The notes under the pieces: generated by a model
Seen by the model: only the letters and a program-made list of their open reading frames with translations
Databases searched by the model: none
What the model was told of the DNA's origin: nothing
Shown: positions 25,029 to 34,346 of the stretch, in pieces
How positions within the stretch are numbered: position 1 is the stretch's first letter
Layout of the letters: every line of letters starts with the position of its first letter
Made by a program: the position numbers and the translations under genes
From: Legionella gratiana
GTDB lineage: Bacteria > Pseudomonadota > Gammaproteobacteria > Legionellales > Legionellaceae
Assembly: GCF_001467695.1 (NCBI RefSeq)
Contig: NZ_LNYE01000020.1
Location: 259,470 to 323,469, forward strand
Reading direction: 5' to 3'
Length of the DNA: 64,000 nucleotides

Positions 25029-26303
25029 CTATTCTTGGCCACCTGCCGCACTCTTTATCCCATCTTGTTCATAAATAAGAATTGGTTTTGACGTGCTAGT
25101 AATCACACTCTCATCTACCACGACTTTAATTACTCCTTCAAGGGAAGGTAATTCATACATTGTGTCTAAAAGAATATTTTCAAGTATTGCACGCAAACCT
25201 CGAGCACCCATTTTTCTTTCTAAAGCTTTTTTAGCAATTGCTACTAATGCTTCGTCCCTAAACTCAAGCTCTACACCTTCCATTTTGAAAAGAGATTGGA
25301 ATTGTTTCGTCAATGCATTTTTAGGATTAGTTAAAATATCAATAAGAGCGGATTGATCCAATTCTTGCAATGTAGTAACAACAGGTAATCTTCCAACAAA
25401 TTCTGGAATTAACCCATACTTAATAAGATCATCAGACTCTAGCTGGCTCAGCACCTTAGAAACTTCATCACTTGTATCTTTTTTGTTTTTCAGCTGAGCA
25501 GAAAATCCAATGCCCGATTTATCACTGCGTTCTCGGATTACTTTTTCTAAACCAGCAAATGCTCCACCACAAATAAATAAAATATTCGAAGTATCTACTT
25601 GTAAAAACTCTTGTTGTGGGTGTTTACGACCACCCTGAGGTGGAACAGAAGCGATTGTTCCCTCAATTAACTTTAAAAGTGCTTGTTGAACACCTTCACC
25701 TGAAACATCGCGAGTAATAGAAGGATTGTCAGATTTTCGTGAAATCTTATCAATTTCATCAATATAAACAATGCCATGCTGCGCTTTATCTACATCATAA
25801 TCACATTTTTGTAACAGTTTCTGTATAATATTTTCTACATCTTCACCAACATAACCTGCTTCAGTAAGTGTAGTTGCATCCGCCATAGCAAAAGGAACAT
25901 TTAAAATACGAGCTAATGTTTGTGCTAAAAGAGTTTTTCCACTTCCTGTTGGACCTATAAGTAAAATATTGCTTTTTCCAAGTTCAACACCATCTTCACT
26001 TTTATGTTGTAATCGCTTGTAATGATTATAAACTGCTACAGACAAAACTTTTTTTGCATGTGATTGCCCGATGACATACTCATCTAAGAAACATGAAATT
26101 TCTTTAGGTGAGGGTAAACGCACCTCGGCTTCTTCATGTGTATCATGTGTTTCTTCGCGAATAATATCATTACATAACTCAACACACTCGTCACATACAA
26201 ATACGGAAGGACCAGCAATCAATTTTTTTACTTCATGTTGGCTCTTTCCACAAAAAGAACAATACAAAACTTTTTCACCACTTCCGTTACCGGATTTACT
26301 CAT
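25029..26303 (-). CDS. clpX: ClpX, ATPase subunit of the ClpXP protease
   Basis: AAA+ unfoldase that feeds ssrA-tagged and regulatory proteins into ClpP. I set the start at the ATG at 26303 (MSKSGNG...), giving 424 residues, the usual size. The open frame extends 21 codons further upstream, but those residues are hydrophobic and not part of ClpX, and AAGGGG lies upstream of 26303. The N-terminal C4 zinc finger (CSFC...CDEC) is present, as are Walker A GPTGSGKT, Walker B ([11 protein letters not shown]), the pore-loop region and the IGF-type loop (KSGIGFSAQ) that docks ClpP. It lies downstream of clpP, separated by a terminator. Confidence 0.97.
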   Translation of the reverse strand: MSKSGNGSGEKVLYCSFCGKSQHEVKKLIAGPSVFVCDECVELCNDIIREETHDTHEEAEVRLPSPKEISCFLDEYVIGQSHAKKVLSVAVYNHYKRLQHKSEDGVELGKSNILLIGPTGSGKTLLAQTLARILNVPFAMADATTLTEAGYVGEDVENIIQKLLQKCDYDVDKAQHGIVYIDEIDKISRKSDNPSITRDVSGEGVQQALLKLIEGTIASVPPQGGRKHPQQEFLQVDTSNILFICGGAFAGLEKVIRERSDKSGIGFSAQLKNKKDTSDEVSKVLSQLESDDLIKYGLIPEFVGRLPVVTTLQELDQSALIDILTNPKNALTKQFQSLFKMEGVELEFRDEALVAIAKKALERKMGARGLRAILENILLDTMYELPSLEGVIKVVVDESVITSTSKPILIYEQDGIKSAAGGQE

Positions 26304-26650
26304 AACCAAACCCCTTCTTACAACGATTATCGGAAAAAAAGATAATATATGTAAAATATTAGTCAATCAGAAAAAGATATGCCACTGTAACTCATATAAA
26401 CTATAGTACTCTAAAAAACGTGAGCCGCATATGTAGAAGCTAACAAATTTAAGTATAAATAGTTTTAGCTCCTTAGCAAGTGCGGCTCAGTTTTCTAGTC
26501 TGTTTACAATCTTACTATCTAGGTCAAAAATGCCTTGACTTTCTGCTCTATAATGCTCACATACTTCATAGGTACTGTGTTTCTTTACTCAAAATCAAGG
26601 TATTTTGAATGCTAGCGAATGATAACAGACTCTAGCTTATCAAAAAATAA
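26304..26650. other. 347-bp clpP-clpX intergenic region
   Basis: It contains the clpP terminator (26413-26489). It should also hold the clpX promoter between that terminator and 26303, where only AT-rich sequence is seen. A TATAAT at 26549-26554 on the plus strand, near TTGACT, has unsuitable spacing. No gene was identified. Confidence 0.4.
26413..26489 (-). terminator. Terminator downstream of clpP, long stem-loop
   Basis: On the minus strand TGAGCCGCA (26489-26481) pairs perfectly with TGCGGCTCA (26429-26421) and is followed by CGTTTTTTAGAG. The roughly 50-base loop contains a further inner stem (TTAGCT type). The T-run after the stem marks an intrinsic terminator for the tig-clpP unit. 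The large structured loop is unusual. Confidence 0.75.
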
Positions 26651-27289
26651 TTACTCTGCTTTGCTCACTGACTCTCGATCAAAAAGCACTTTATCAATAA
26701 GACCATATTCAACAGCTTGTGTAGCACTCATAAAATTATCACGCTCTGTATCGCGCATAATTTGATCGGGCGTTTTTTTAGTATGTTTTGCCATTATGTT
26801 GTTGAGTCGCTCTCTTACTGCTAAAGTCTCACGTGCATGAATCTCGATATCAGTTGCTTGCCCACGATAACCACCTAAAGGCTGATGAATCATTACTCGT
26901 GAATTTGGCAAACAAAATCTCTTTCCATCGGCTCCAGCACAAAGCAATAAAGCAGCAGCACTTGCTGCTTGCCCTATACATAAAGTACTTACATCAGGCT
27001 TTATAAACTGCATGGTATCGTAAATTGCCAATCCAGCCGTAACTACTCCACCAGGTGAATTTATATACAAAGAAATATCTTTTTCGGGATTTTCAGACTC
27101 AAGAAACAACAATTGAGCAACCACTAAATTAGCCATATGATCTTCAACTTCGCCTAAAAGAAAGATAATTCGTTCCTTTAATAATCTTGAGTAAATATCA
27201 TATGAACGTTCTCCTCGTGAGGTTTGTTCAATAACCATGGGAACTAATCCACTGGCATTGCGAATGATACTCTCTGAATAGCCTGACAT
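26651..27289 (-). CDS. clpP: ClpP, proteolytic subunit of Clp protease
   Basis: 212-residue serine peptidase that forms the double-heptamer chamber used by ClpX or ClpA. The catalytic triad is visible: Ser110 in GQAASAA, His135 in VMIHQPLGG and Asp184. The N-terminal propeptide ends near LVPMVIEQT, the usual processing region. It starts 4 bases after the tig stop, so the two are co-transcribed. Confidence 0.98.
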   Translation of the reverse strand: MSGYSESIIRNASGLVPMVIEQTSRGERSYDIYSRLLKERIIFLLGEVEDHMANLVVAQLLFLESENPEKDISLYINSPGGVVTAGLAIYDTMQFIKPDVSTLCIGQAASAAALLLCAGADGKRFCLPNSRVMIHQPLGGYRGQATDIEIHARETLAVRERLNNIMAKHTKKTPDQIMRDTERDNFMSATQAVEYGLIDKVLFDRESVSKAE

Positions 27290-27293
27290 ATAC

Positions 27294-28634
27294 TTACTCT
27301 CCTTTATTCTCTGCCACTTCAGGCGCTGGTTTAGGATTCATTACTGAATCGTAGTCCTTTGATTTATATTCAATTTTTGCATCTTCAGCGATTTTATCTG
27401 CAACCATTTCTTCTAAAACAAGAGCTTCAATTTCAGCCATATGCTCTTTACTATTTTGATACCAAGTGCGTAACTCATCTGGATTTTCATAAGCACCAGC
27501 AAATTTCTCGATCACAGCATTTACTTTATCTTTATCGGGAACAATTTGATGTTTTTTAACATATTCAGAGAACAGTAAGCCAAGATGAACACGACGCTTT
27601 GCTTGTTCTTCAAAAAGCTCACGCGGAAAATCAGGAATTGTTTCATTCTCATGATGCTCATGTCCAAAAATACGATGGTACATATCATGCTTTAAATGCT
27701 CAATTTCTTTGTCGACTAAAGCTAATGGCAATTGAACTTCATTAATTTCCATTAACTTATCAAACAATTTTTCCCGGTTCATCATACTTACACGACGCTC
27801 TAATTCACGGGTCATATTTTCTTTAATATCTTTTCTGAGAGCATCTATACCCCCTTCTTTAATATTAAATTTCTCTGCAAATACATCATCAAGCTCAGGT
27901 AAATTTCCTTCCATTACATGATGAATTGTAATATTGAAAACAGCCTCTTTACCTGCTAATTCTTTATGGCCATAGTCAGCTGGAAAAGTGACTTTAATAT
28001 CGAATGGCTTATCTTTTTTATTGCCAATGATCTCTTCTTCAAAGCCAGGGATCATTGCTCCTGAACCAAGAATTAACTCGTGATTCTCCGCACTACCTCC
28101 ATCAAAAGGCTTGTCATCTAGGAACCCTTTAAAATCAATAACTACTTTATCACCTTTTTTGGCAGCACGAGAAACATCACTCCATGTTTTATTTTGTTCA
28201 CGAAGTTTATCCAGCATTTGCTCAACGTCTTTATCAGTGACTTCTGAACGAGATAATTCAACAACGGCTTGATTTAATTCAGCAATTTCAAATACAGGCA
28301 TTATTTCAAATGTTGCGCTGTATTTAAAATCTTTGCCTTTTTCAAGTTGTTCGGGTTCGACATAAGGATAACCGGCAGGAACTAATTCATTTTTTTGCAA
28401 TGCTTCATATAAAGTAGATTGCACCATATCTCGAGCAACTTCTTCACGAACACTACTCGAATAACGGCTTGTAACTACATGCAAAGGCACCTTACCGGGA
28501 CGAAAACCATCTATTTTAACTTTGCGAGCAAGATTCTTGAGACGTAAGCTCACTTCTTCCTCAACTTTTTCTGAAGGCACTGAAACTGTTACCTTCCGCT
28601 CCAAACCTTTTAGGGTCTCAACCGAAACTTGCAT
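27294..28634 (-). CDS. tig: Trigger factor, ribosome-associated chaperone and prolyl isomerase
   Basis: Binds nascent chains at the ribosome exit tunnel. I choose the ATG at 28634 ([13 protein letters not shown], matching the family start) with GAGGTGA just upstream, giving 446 residues. The in-frame GTG three codons earlier lies within that Shine-Dalgarno. The ribosome-binding loop is GFRPGKVPL, the FKBP-type PPIase domain is about 150-245 ([11 protein letters not shown]), and the helical C-terminal domain is about 250-430. tRNA-Leu lies about 30 bases upstream, so the gene may share the tRNA transcript. Confidence 0.97.
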   Translation of the reverse strand: MQVSVETLKGLERKVTVSVPSEKVEEEVSLRLKNLARKVKIDGFRPGKVPLHVVTSRYSSSVREEVARDMVQSTLYEALQKNELVPAGYPYVEPEQLEKGKDFKYSATFEIMPVFEIAELNQAVVELSRSEVTDKDVEQMLDKLREQNKTWSDVSRAAKKGDKVVIDFKGFLDDKPFDGGSAENHELILGSGAMIPGFEEEIIGNKKDKPFDIKVTFPADYGHKELAGKEAVFNITIHHVMEGNLPELDDVFAEKFNIKEGGIDALRKDIKENMTRELERRVSMMNREKLFDKLMEINEVQLPLALVDKEIEHLKHDMYHRIFGHEHHENETIPDFPRELFEEQAKRRVHLGLLFSEYVKKHQIVPDKDKVNAVIEKFAGAYENPDELRTWYQNSKEHMAEIEALVLEEMVADKIAEDAKIEYKSKDYDSVMNPKPAPEVAENKGE

Positions 28635-28665
28635 TAATTTCACCTCATGGAATTTATAATGATAA

Positions 28666-28750
28666 TGGTGCGAAAGGAGAGACTCGAACTCTCACGGGTC
28701 GCCCCGCTGGAACCTAAATCCAGTGCGTCTACCAATTCCGCCACTTTCGC
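28666..28750 (-). tRNA. tRNA-Leu (TAG)
   Basis: 85 nt with a long variable arm, as class II tRNAs have, and encoded CCA. The acceptor stem is GCGAAAG/CTTTCGC, and the loop TTTAGGT gives anticodon TAG. It is the last tRNA before tig. Confidence 0.97.
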
Positions 28751-28834
28751 AAATCAGGTTGGATTATCAATCAGTAATTCAGTCTTGTAAAGACTGAAAT
28801 AAAATCTTTAGTGTTAAAACCATTTGTCTTCAAA

Positions 28835-28911
28835 TGGGGTGAACGATGGGACTCGAACCCACGACAACCGGGATCACAACCCGGGGCTCTACCAACTGAG
28901 CTACGCTCACC
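28835..28911 (-). tRNA. tRNA-His (GTG)
   Basis: The loop TTGTGAT gives anticodon GTG. The extra G at position -1 opposite discriminator C73 is encoded (5' end at 28911), as expected for tRNA-His. CCA is encoded. Confidence 0.96.
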
Positions 28912-28950
28912 ATAATTTTTCACCAGAAATTCTTATGGAATGATCTGGGC

Positions 28951-29027
28951 TGGCACGCCCGGCAGGATTCGAACCTGCTACCCTCGGCTTAGAAGGCCGA
29001 TGCTCTATCCAGATGAGCTACGGGCGC
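28951..29027 (-). tRNA. tRNA-Arg (TCT)
   Basis: 77 nt with encoded CCA. The acceptor stem is GCGCCCG/CGGGCGT, and the loop CTTCTAA gives anticodon TCT. It lies 8 bases downstream of tRNA-Pro. Confidence 0.97.
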
Positions 29028-29035
29028 AAAAAAAT

Positions 29036-29112
29036 TGGTCGGGGTGGAGGGATTCGAACCCCCGACATCCTGCTCCCAAAGCAGGCGCGCTACCAAACTG
29101 CGCTACACCCCG
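29036..29112 (-). tRNA. tRNA-Pro (TGG)
   Basis: 77 nt with encoded CCA. The acceptor stem is CGGGGTG/CACCCCG, and the loop TTTGGGA gives anticodon TGG. It is the first gene of the Pro-Arg-His-Leu-tig-clpP series. Confidence 0.97.
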
Positions 29113-29139
29113 AAAACCCGTCCCAAGGACAGAGCGCAG

Positions 29140-29168
29140 ATAATACTAGCTGCCGTTATGAAGGTCAA
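29140..29168 (-). promoter_or_regulatory. Strong sigma-70 promoter of the tRNA-tig-clpP unit
   Basis: On the minus strand TTGACC (29168-29163), a 17-base spacer and TATTAT (29145-29140) are followed by a GC-rich discriminator (CTGCGC), about 28 bases before tRNA-Pro. Such a discriminator is typical of stringently controlled stable-RNA promoters. Confidence 0.88.
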
Positions 29169-29352
29169 TATCCTAAACCATTAAATTTCCATTAATTTTA
29201 ATTTACATTACCGAATATTTATTTTTCATGAACAAGTAGAGTTTTTTTAAAACATTTAGCTACAGCCAAGCACATACTTATTAACTCGCTACTCGTATCT
29301 TATACATTTTTCAGCTAGCATAGGTTAATTATTAATTTGCTCATTGAAACCT

Positions 29353-30576
29353 ATGAAATTTAAATTGTTGCCTATTTTTGATAACATCAATTATTTACAT
29401 AAGAATCAGGAACATGTTCTACTTCCTGATATAAGGTTTCAAAATGACTTTAACTACACATTAAACTTCCTTAAAAGCTATACAGGTAGCCAAGGTACGT
29501 TCAATAGTTATCGAAGAGAAACTGAACGCTTATTGCAATGGACTTGGCTCATTAAAAATTCTACTGTAGAACAGTTAAAACGAGATGATATAGAACACTA
29601 CATTCGTTTTTGCCAAAATCCACCTAAAACTTGGATAAGTTTAAAAAAGGTGCCTCGATTTATCGAAAAAGAAGGTAAACGAATCCCTAATGACGAATGG
29701 AGGCCTTTTGTAGTAACTTTGAGTAAAGCAGCACTAAAAAAAGGTCAAAAACCAACGCTTGACCAATTTAATTTATCACAAGGTGCCATCCAAGAAATAT
29801 TTGCGATTTTAAGTACCTTATTTAATTTTTTAATCGCTGAAGAGTATTTGGTTTCTAATCCAGTAGCCTTAATTCGCCAAAAAAGTAAGTTTATTCGTAA
29901 AGCACAACATAATGCGCCTATACGCCGCTTGAGTCTAGTTCAATGGGGTGCAGTATTGGATGCTGCTGAATACCTCGCAAAAGACTCACCCATGAAACAT
30001 GAGCGAACTCGTTTTATGTTAAGTATGCTCTTTGGGATGTATTTACGTATATCCGAGCTCGTCGCTAGTGAGCGCTGGATACCCTGTATGAATAACTTTG
30101 CTAAAGACAGCAATGGTCATTGGTGGTTTACCACCGTTGGAAAAGGGAATAAAGAACGACAAATCGCAGTAAGTGATGCAATGTTAGAAAGTTTAATGCG
30201 ATGGCGTAGCTTCCTAGGATTAACTCCACTTCCTTCATCAGCTGATAACACTCCACTTCTTCCTAAAATCCGCGGTAACGGCCCAATGAGCGACACTGCC
30301 CCTATTCGTAGAATTATTCAACAATGTTTTGACTTTGCTGAGGAACAATTGCGAATAAAAGGTCATAATGAAGAAGCAGACAATTTAGCTGCAGCAACAG
30401 TACATTGGCTAAGACATACTGGAATTTCTGAAGATGTGAAAATTCGCCCACGTGAACATGTACGTGATGATGCAGGCCATAGCTCCAGTGCAACCACAGA
30501 TCGCTATATTGACATCGAAAAAAAGGCTCGATACCAATCAGCCCGGAAAAAAACTATAGAGCCAGAACCAAGTTGA
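29353..30576 (+). CDS. Tyrosine recombinase/integrase, stand-alone
   Basis: About 408 residues. The catalytic set is complete: Arg in GMYLRISEL, Lys in VGKGNKER, HxxR in HWLRHTG, a second His in AGHSS, and the nucleophile Tyr in TDRYIDIE. The N-terminal part looks like a SAM-like core-binding domain (NDFNYTLNFLKSYTGSQGTFNSYRRETERLLQW region). I prefer the ATG at 29353 over the in-frame TTG at 29344. The gene lies beside a tRNA cluster, but I see no attachment-site duplication and the flanks are housekeeping genes. It may be a resident recombinase (XerC/D-like) rather than part of an island. Confidence 0.85.
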   Translation: MKFKLLPIFDNINYLHKNQEHVLLPDIRFQNDFNYTLNFLKSYTGSQGTFNSYRRETERLLQWTWLIKNSTVEQLKRDDIEHYIRFCQNPPKTWISLKKVPRFIEKEGKRIPNDEWRPFVVTLSKAALKKGQKPTLDQFNLSQGAIQEIFAILSTLFNFLIAEEYLVSNPVALIRQKSKFIRKAQHNAPIRRLSLVQWGAVLDAAEYLAKDSPMKHERTRFMLSMLFGMYLRISELVASERWIPCMNNFAKDSNGHWWFTTVGKGNKERQIAVSDAMLESLMRWRSFLGLTPLPSSADNTPLLPKIRGNGPMSDTAPIRRIIQQCFDFAEEQLRIKGHNEEADNLAAATVHWLRHTGISEDVKIRPREHVRDDAGHSSSATTDRYIDIEKKARYQSARKKTIEPEPS

Positions 30577-30629
30577 CTGGATTTATGATAGAATTCATAA
30601 ATTGAAGCACGCTTTTGAGCAATAGTATC

Positions 30630-32480
30630 ATGCTTACACTTCGTCAAATTACTTTAAGCCGCGGCAGTAAAATTTTATTAGATAAGGTCAATGTTACTCT
30701 CTATGAGAAACAAAAAATTGGCCTTATTGGTCATAACGGCTGCGGCAAATCAACACTATTTGATTTTTTACTAGGAAATTTAACTCCTGATACAGGCGAA
30801 TTTTTAATTAATCCTCAGCTTACCATCAGCCATTTATCACAACAATCGCCGGATAGCGATGAGCATGCTTTAGATTTTGTATTGGGTGGTGATGATGATT
30901 ACATTAAGTTACGCCAGCGTTTACAAAAAGCAGAGACATCAGGTAATGATGCTGAAGTGTTGTTATGCCATGAAGAATTAAATCATACTGCTGGCTATAG
31001 TAAACCTGCGCTTGCAGCTGCAATTATGTCGGGTTTAGGTTTTAATGCGGAACAGCAAAAAGCTTCGGTCAATAGCTTTTCAGGTGGTTGGCGCATGCGC
31101 TTAAGTCTTGCGCGTTGCTTAATGAAGCCCGCTGATTTACTTTTACTGGATGAACCTACCAACCATTTAGATATGGAGGCAATTTTTTGGCTAGAGCGTT
31201 TTTTAAAACAAAGCCCAAGTACAATTATTCTTATTTCTCATGATCGTGAATTCCTTGATGCTTTTGTTACTCATATCTTGCATATTGAGAAACAAAATCT
31301 GTCACTTTATAGTGGTAATTACAGTTGTTTTGAAAAAACTCATGCCCAACAATTAGCATTGCAACAAGCCATGTATGAAAAACAACAAGCTAAAATTAAT
31401 CATATGATGTCTTTTGTAAATCGTTTCCGAGCAAAGGCTACTAAGGCCAAACAAGCACAGGGTCGTCTCAAAGCAATAGCACGAATGGAAATTATTGCAG
31501 CTGCACAAATGGACTCTCCTTTTTCTTTTGATTTTTTTCCATGTCCGCGTGCGGGAAATCCTTTAATACAATGCAACCTGGTGGATGCTGGTTATCAGTT
31601 TGAAAAACCTATCTTAAAAAAAATAAATCTCTCTCTTAATCCTGGAGATAGAATAGCCTTGCTTGGACCTAATGGTGAGGGAAAATCAACGCTTATTAAA
31701 ACATTAACCGGATCCTTACCTATTTTGAAGGGTACAATTCATCGTTCTACACATTTGAAAATTGGTTATTATGCACAACATCAATTAGAACAATTAGATT
31801 GCAAACTAAGCCCGGTGGAAACAATCCAAATACTTTCTCCAGAGGTGCGTGAACAAGCTATTCGTGATTTTTTAGGGGGCTTTAATTTTACGGGTGATAT
31901 GGCAGTACAACCTATTCATCACTTTTCCGGTGGAGAAAAAGCACGTCTTGCCCTAGCTAAGCTAGTGTGGTTAAAACCTAATTTACTTTTGCTTGACGAA
32001 CCTACAAACCACTTGGATCTTGGAATGCGCGCTGCAATTGAACTTGCATTACAAAGTTATGAAGGTGCATTAATTCTGATCTCTCATGATCGTCATATGC
32101 TAAAAACCAGCGTGGATAATTTTTATTTGGTTTATCAGCAAAAAGTCCAAGCTTTTGAGGGAGATCTGGATGATTATTATTCTTGGTTACAAACCAAAGA
32201 TACAATTAAAGAAAACATCTCTTCTTCTACTGCAAATGACTACAAAGAAAAAAAAGCGTTACAAAATCGACTTAAAAAATTAGAACAATTGATGGAACAA
32301 TACCAAGATGAAATAGTTCAACTCGATACTCAACTTAGCGATACACGTCTTTATGAAGACAGTAAGCAACAAAATAAATTAAATCAGCTCTTGCAAAAGC
32401 GTACTTTCACTCATTCCTCTTTAAATCAAGTCGAAGAAGAATGGTTAGAGATTGGCAGTAATTTGGAAGAGTTGACTTAG
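30630..32480 (+). CDS. ABC-F family ATPase, YheS-like
   Basis: 616 residues with two ABC ATPase domains and no membrane part, as in translation-acting ABC-F proteins that bind the ribosomal E site. First domain: Walker A GHNGCGKST, signature FSGGWRMRLSLA, Walker B LLLLDEPTNHLD. Second: GPNGEGKST, HFSGGEKARLALAKLV and LLLLDEPTNHLD. The interdomain linker is basic, and a C-terminal coiled coil spans about 535-600. I choose the ATG at 30630 (MLTLRQITLSRG), because YheS proteins begin there. An upstream TTG at 30615 is in frame. The 3' end nearly touches the convergent rnc gene. Confidence 0.9.
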   Translation: MLTLRQITLSRGSKILLDKVNVTLYEKQKIGLIGHNGCGKSTLFDFLLGNLTPDTGEFLINPQLTISHLSQQSPDSDEHALDFVLGGDDDYIKLRQRLQKAETSGNDAEVLLCHEELNHTAGYSKPALAAAIMSGLGFNAEQQKASVNSFSGGWRMRLSLARCLMKPADLLLLDEPTNHLDMEAIFWLERFLKQSPSTIILISHDREFLDAFVTHILHIEKQNLSLYSGNYSCFEKTHAQQLALQQAMYEKQQAKINHMMSFVNRFRAKATKAKQAQGRLKAIARMEIIAAAQMDSPFSFDFFPCPRAGNPLIQCNLVDAGYQFEKPILKKINLSLNPGDRIALLGPNGEGKSTLIKTLTGSLPILKGTIHRSTHLKIGYYAQHQLEQLDCKLSPVETIQILSPEVREQAIRDFLGGFNFTGDMAVQPIHHFSGGEKARLALAKLVWLKPNLLLLDEPTNHLDLGMRAAIELALQSYEGALILISHDRHMLKTSVDNFYLVYQQKVQAFEGDLDDYYSWLQTKDTIKENISSSTANDYKEKKALQNRLKKLEQLMEQYQDEIVQLDTQLSDTRLYEDSKQQNKLNQLLQKRTFTHSSLNQVEEEWLEIGSNLEELT

Positions 32481-32488
32481 GACAGCTG

Positions 32489-33172
32489 TTACAGTTTGAT
32501 TGAACGCAATTGTTCTAACATTGCTTTTGCTGCTAACTGCTCTGCTTTACGTCGATTAGAACCTTGACCAAAGGTTTTTTGTTTCATTCCATTAACAATA
32601 CAAGTAATATAAAAAACTTGATTGTGTTCATCACCTTCTATTTTAGTTAATATGTATTCTGGAAGAGGAATTTTTTCAGCTTGCAAATATTCCTGCAATT
32701 GAGTTTTTGCATCTTTTAGACAGTCATTTAAATTAGGATCTTCAAGTCGGAATCGATATAATTTTAGAATCACTTCTTTTGCAGAATCTATTCCTCCATC
32801 CAGAAAAACAGCAGCAAAAACAGCTTCGAGCGCATCAGAAAGAATCGAAGCGCGACGAAAGCCCCCGCTTTTTAATTCTCCTTGACCTAAAAAAAGAAAA
32901 TCACCAAGATCAATTTCTTTAGCTAATTCGACCAGCATCTCACCTCGCACCAGAAATGAACGTAAACGACTTAATTGCCCCTCACTTTGTAAGGGAAATC
33001 GATGAAACAGTTCATTTGCAATGACAAAGCTTAAGATCGAGTCGCCTAGAAATTCAAAACGCTCATAGTTTTCGCTACCCACACTACAGTGAGTCAATGC
33101 TTGTTTAAGATATGCACTATTTTTAAAGTGATAGCCTAATCGTCGGCATAACCTCTCTAGATCAATTTTCAC
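32489..33172 (-). CDS. rnc: Ribonuclease III
   Basis: 227-residue dsRNA-specific endonuclease for rRNA and mRNA processing. The catalytic signature is ERFEFLGDSILSFV (about 37-50), with the second acidic cluster in SDALEAVFAAVFLDGG, and a C-terminal dsRNA-binding domain (about 155-225, DAKTQLQEYLQ ... GSNRRKAEQLAAKAML). The start overlaps the DUF4845 gene by 11 bases, showing coupling. Confidence 0.97.
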   Translation of the reverse strand: MKIDLERLCRRLGYHFKNSAYLKQALTHCSVGSENYERFEFLGDSILSFVIANELFHRFPLQSEGQLSRLRSFLVRGEMLVELAKEIDLGDFLFLGQGELKSGGFRRASILSDALEAVFAAVFLDGGIDSAKEVILKLYRFRLEDPNLNDCLKDAKTQLQEYLQAEKIPLPEYILTKIEGDEHNQVFYITCIVNGMKQKTFGQGSNRRKAEQLAAKAMLEQLRSIKL

Positions 33173-33554
33173 TACCCGGTACTACCTCTTCAGTATGGTT
33201 AAAATCAAATAATAAACTCACGTTGTATACTAAAGGCTTAATTACTTGATATTTTAATCGGACCATGAATTTATTAGTCCCAATAGGTTCAATAGTTAAT
33301 TGATTTCCATTTAAACTTTTTATTCCATTAATATCAAGATGCTTATCCAAAACACTTCTCAATTCATTAATATCCTGCATCGAATCACCGGTCAAACTAG
33401 CTATAGGTATTGCATTTAATTCATCAACCGACTTTATTATGGAGTAATACTGCAAGTAAACAGGTATAACGCGCATGATTACTGTTGCTGCCATAACAAT
33501 TGCTACTATAGTGAGTAATACTCCTATGAAAGTCATTCCCTGTTGCTTATGCAT
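33162..33554 (-). CDS. DUF4845 family membrane protein, pilin-like N-terminus
   Basis: 130 residues. The N-terminus KQQGMTFIGVLLTIVAIVMAA resembles a type IV prepilin leader plus hydrophobic helix, and the rest is a small periplasmic domain. DUF4845 proteins typically lie between lepB and rnc in gammaproteobacteria, as here. The function is unknown in the family. It lies 12 bases after lepB and overlaps rnc. Confidence 0.88.
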   Translation of the reverse strand: MHKQQGMTFIGVLLTIVAIVMAATVIMRVIPVYLQYYSIIKSVDELNAIPIASLTGDSMQDINELRSVLDKHLDINGIKSLNGNQLTIEPIGTNKFMVRLKYQVIKPLVYNVSLLFDFNHTEEVVPGSEN

Positions 33555-33566
33555 AAGTAATTCCTT

Positions 33567-34322
33567 TTAAGGGATTAATTTTCCAATTTTAGACCAACGC
33601 ACATTGTCTGTCTTGCCATTCCAACTCATCCAAACCAAAAATGCTTTTCCTCTTAAATAAGATTCAGGTACAAATCCCCAAAATCTACTATCCGCACTAT
33701 CATCCCGGTTATCACCCATCATAAAATAATTTCCTTCAGGAACCACAATGTCAAAATCTACAGCAGGAGCATCCATTCTAATAAAAATATCATGCACCGT
33801 TCCATTCAAATTTTCTTTATACTTAGAGACTGCTTTTCCAGAACTCTCATCAATTGTATACTCAACAAAAGTTTGCTTCGCTATTTTTCCATTAACTGTT
33901 AATACCTTATTGTGATAACTGATTTTATCACCAGGAATACCAATTACTCTTTTAATATAATCATACGAAGGATCTGGTGGCCAGCGAAATACAGCAATCT
34001 CTCCTGTTTTAGGATCGGATATAGAAATAACTTTCTTTTCCCATACCGGAAGCCTTAGTCCATAAATAAATTTATTCACTGCCACAAAATCACCAACTAA
34101 CAAAGTAGGCTCAAGCGATCCAGAAGGAATACGAAAGGGCTCGATAAGAAAAGAGCGTAAGATCAAAACAATAAAAAAAACAGGAAAAAATGAACGTGAA
34201 TATTCAATTATCTTATTGGGTTTTTGATCTTCTCCACGTTTTTTTGCCCAAAATAGTACATCGAGCAAATAGATAAATCCGCTGATACACGATAAAACAA
34301 CTAATATTAAAGCAAAGTTCAT
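33567..34322 (-). CDS. lepB: Signal peptidase I
   Basis: Removes Sec/Tat signal peptides at the periplasmic face of the inner membrane. 251 residues. There are two N-terminal membrane segments (about 3-22 and 46-62). The catalytic Ser is in RIPSGSLEPTL (Leu replaces the usual Met after Ser) and the general-base Lys in YDYIKRVIGIPGDK. The C-terminal box is GDNRDDSADSRFWGFV. The operon order lepA-lepB-DUF4845-rnc is conserved. Confidence 0.97.
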   Translation of the reverse strand: MNFALILVVLSCISGFIYLLDVLFWAKKRGEDQKPNKIIEYSRSFFPVFFIVLILRSFLIEPFRIPSGSLEPTLLVGDFVAVNKFIYGLRLPVWEKKVISISDPKTGEIAVFRWPPDPSYDYIKRVIGIPGDKISYHNKVLTVNGKIAKQTFVEYTIDESSGKAVSKYKENLNGTVHDIFIRMDAPAVDFDIVVPEGNYFMMGDNRDDSADSRFWGFVPESYLRGKAFLVWMSWNGKTDNVRWSKIGKLIP

Positions 34323-34346
34323 AACTTAATATCCTAGAAAGTATGC

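Noticed and set aside
26304-26366. Upstream extension of clpX by 21 codons
   Set aside because: Hydrophobic residues foreign to ClpX; the ATG at 26303 has its own Shine-Dalgarno and matches the family N-terminus.
26526-26560. Plus-strand TTGACT and TATAAT as a possible small-RNA promoter antisense to clpP
   Set aside because: The spacing between the two boxes is only about 8-9 bases, so they do not make a sigma-70 promoter.
28940-29195. Reading frames running across the tRNA-Arg and tRNA-Pro genes
   Set aside because: They are antisense to tRNA genes and have no coding support.
28666-30576. Genomic island inserted at the tRNA cluster
   Set aside because: Only a recombinase gene is present, with no duplicated tRNA 3' end and housekeeping genes on both sides.
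30581-30602. ATTTATGA/TCATAAAT stem between the recombinase and the ABC-F gene
   Set aside because: Very AT-rich short stem without a T-run; not convincing as a terminator.
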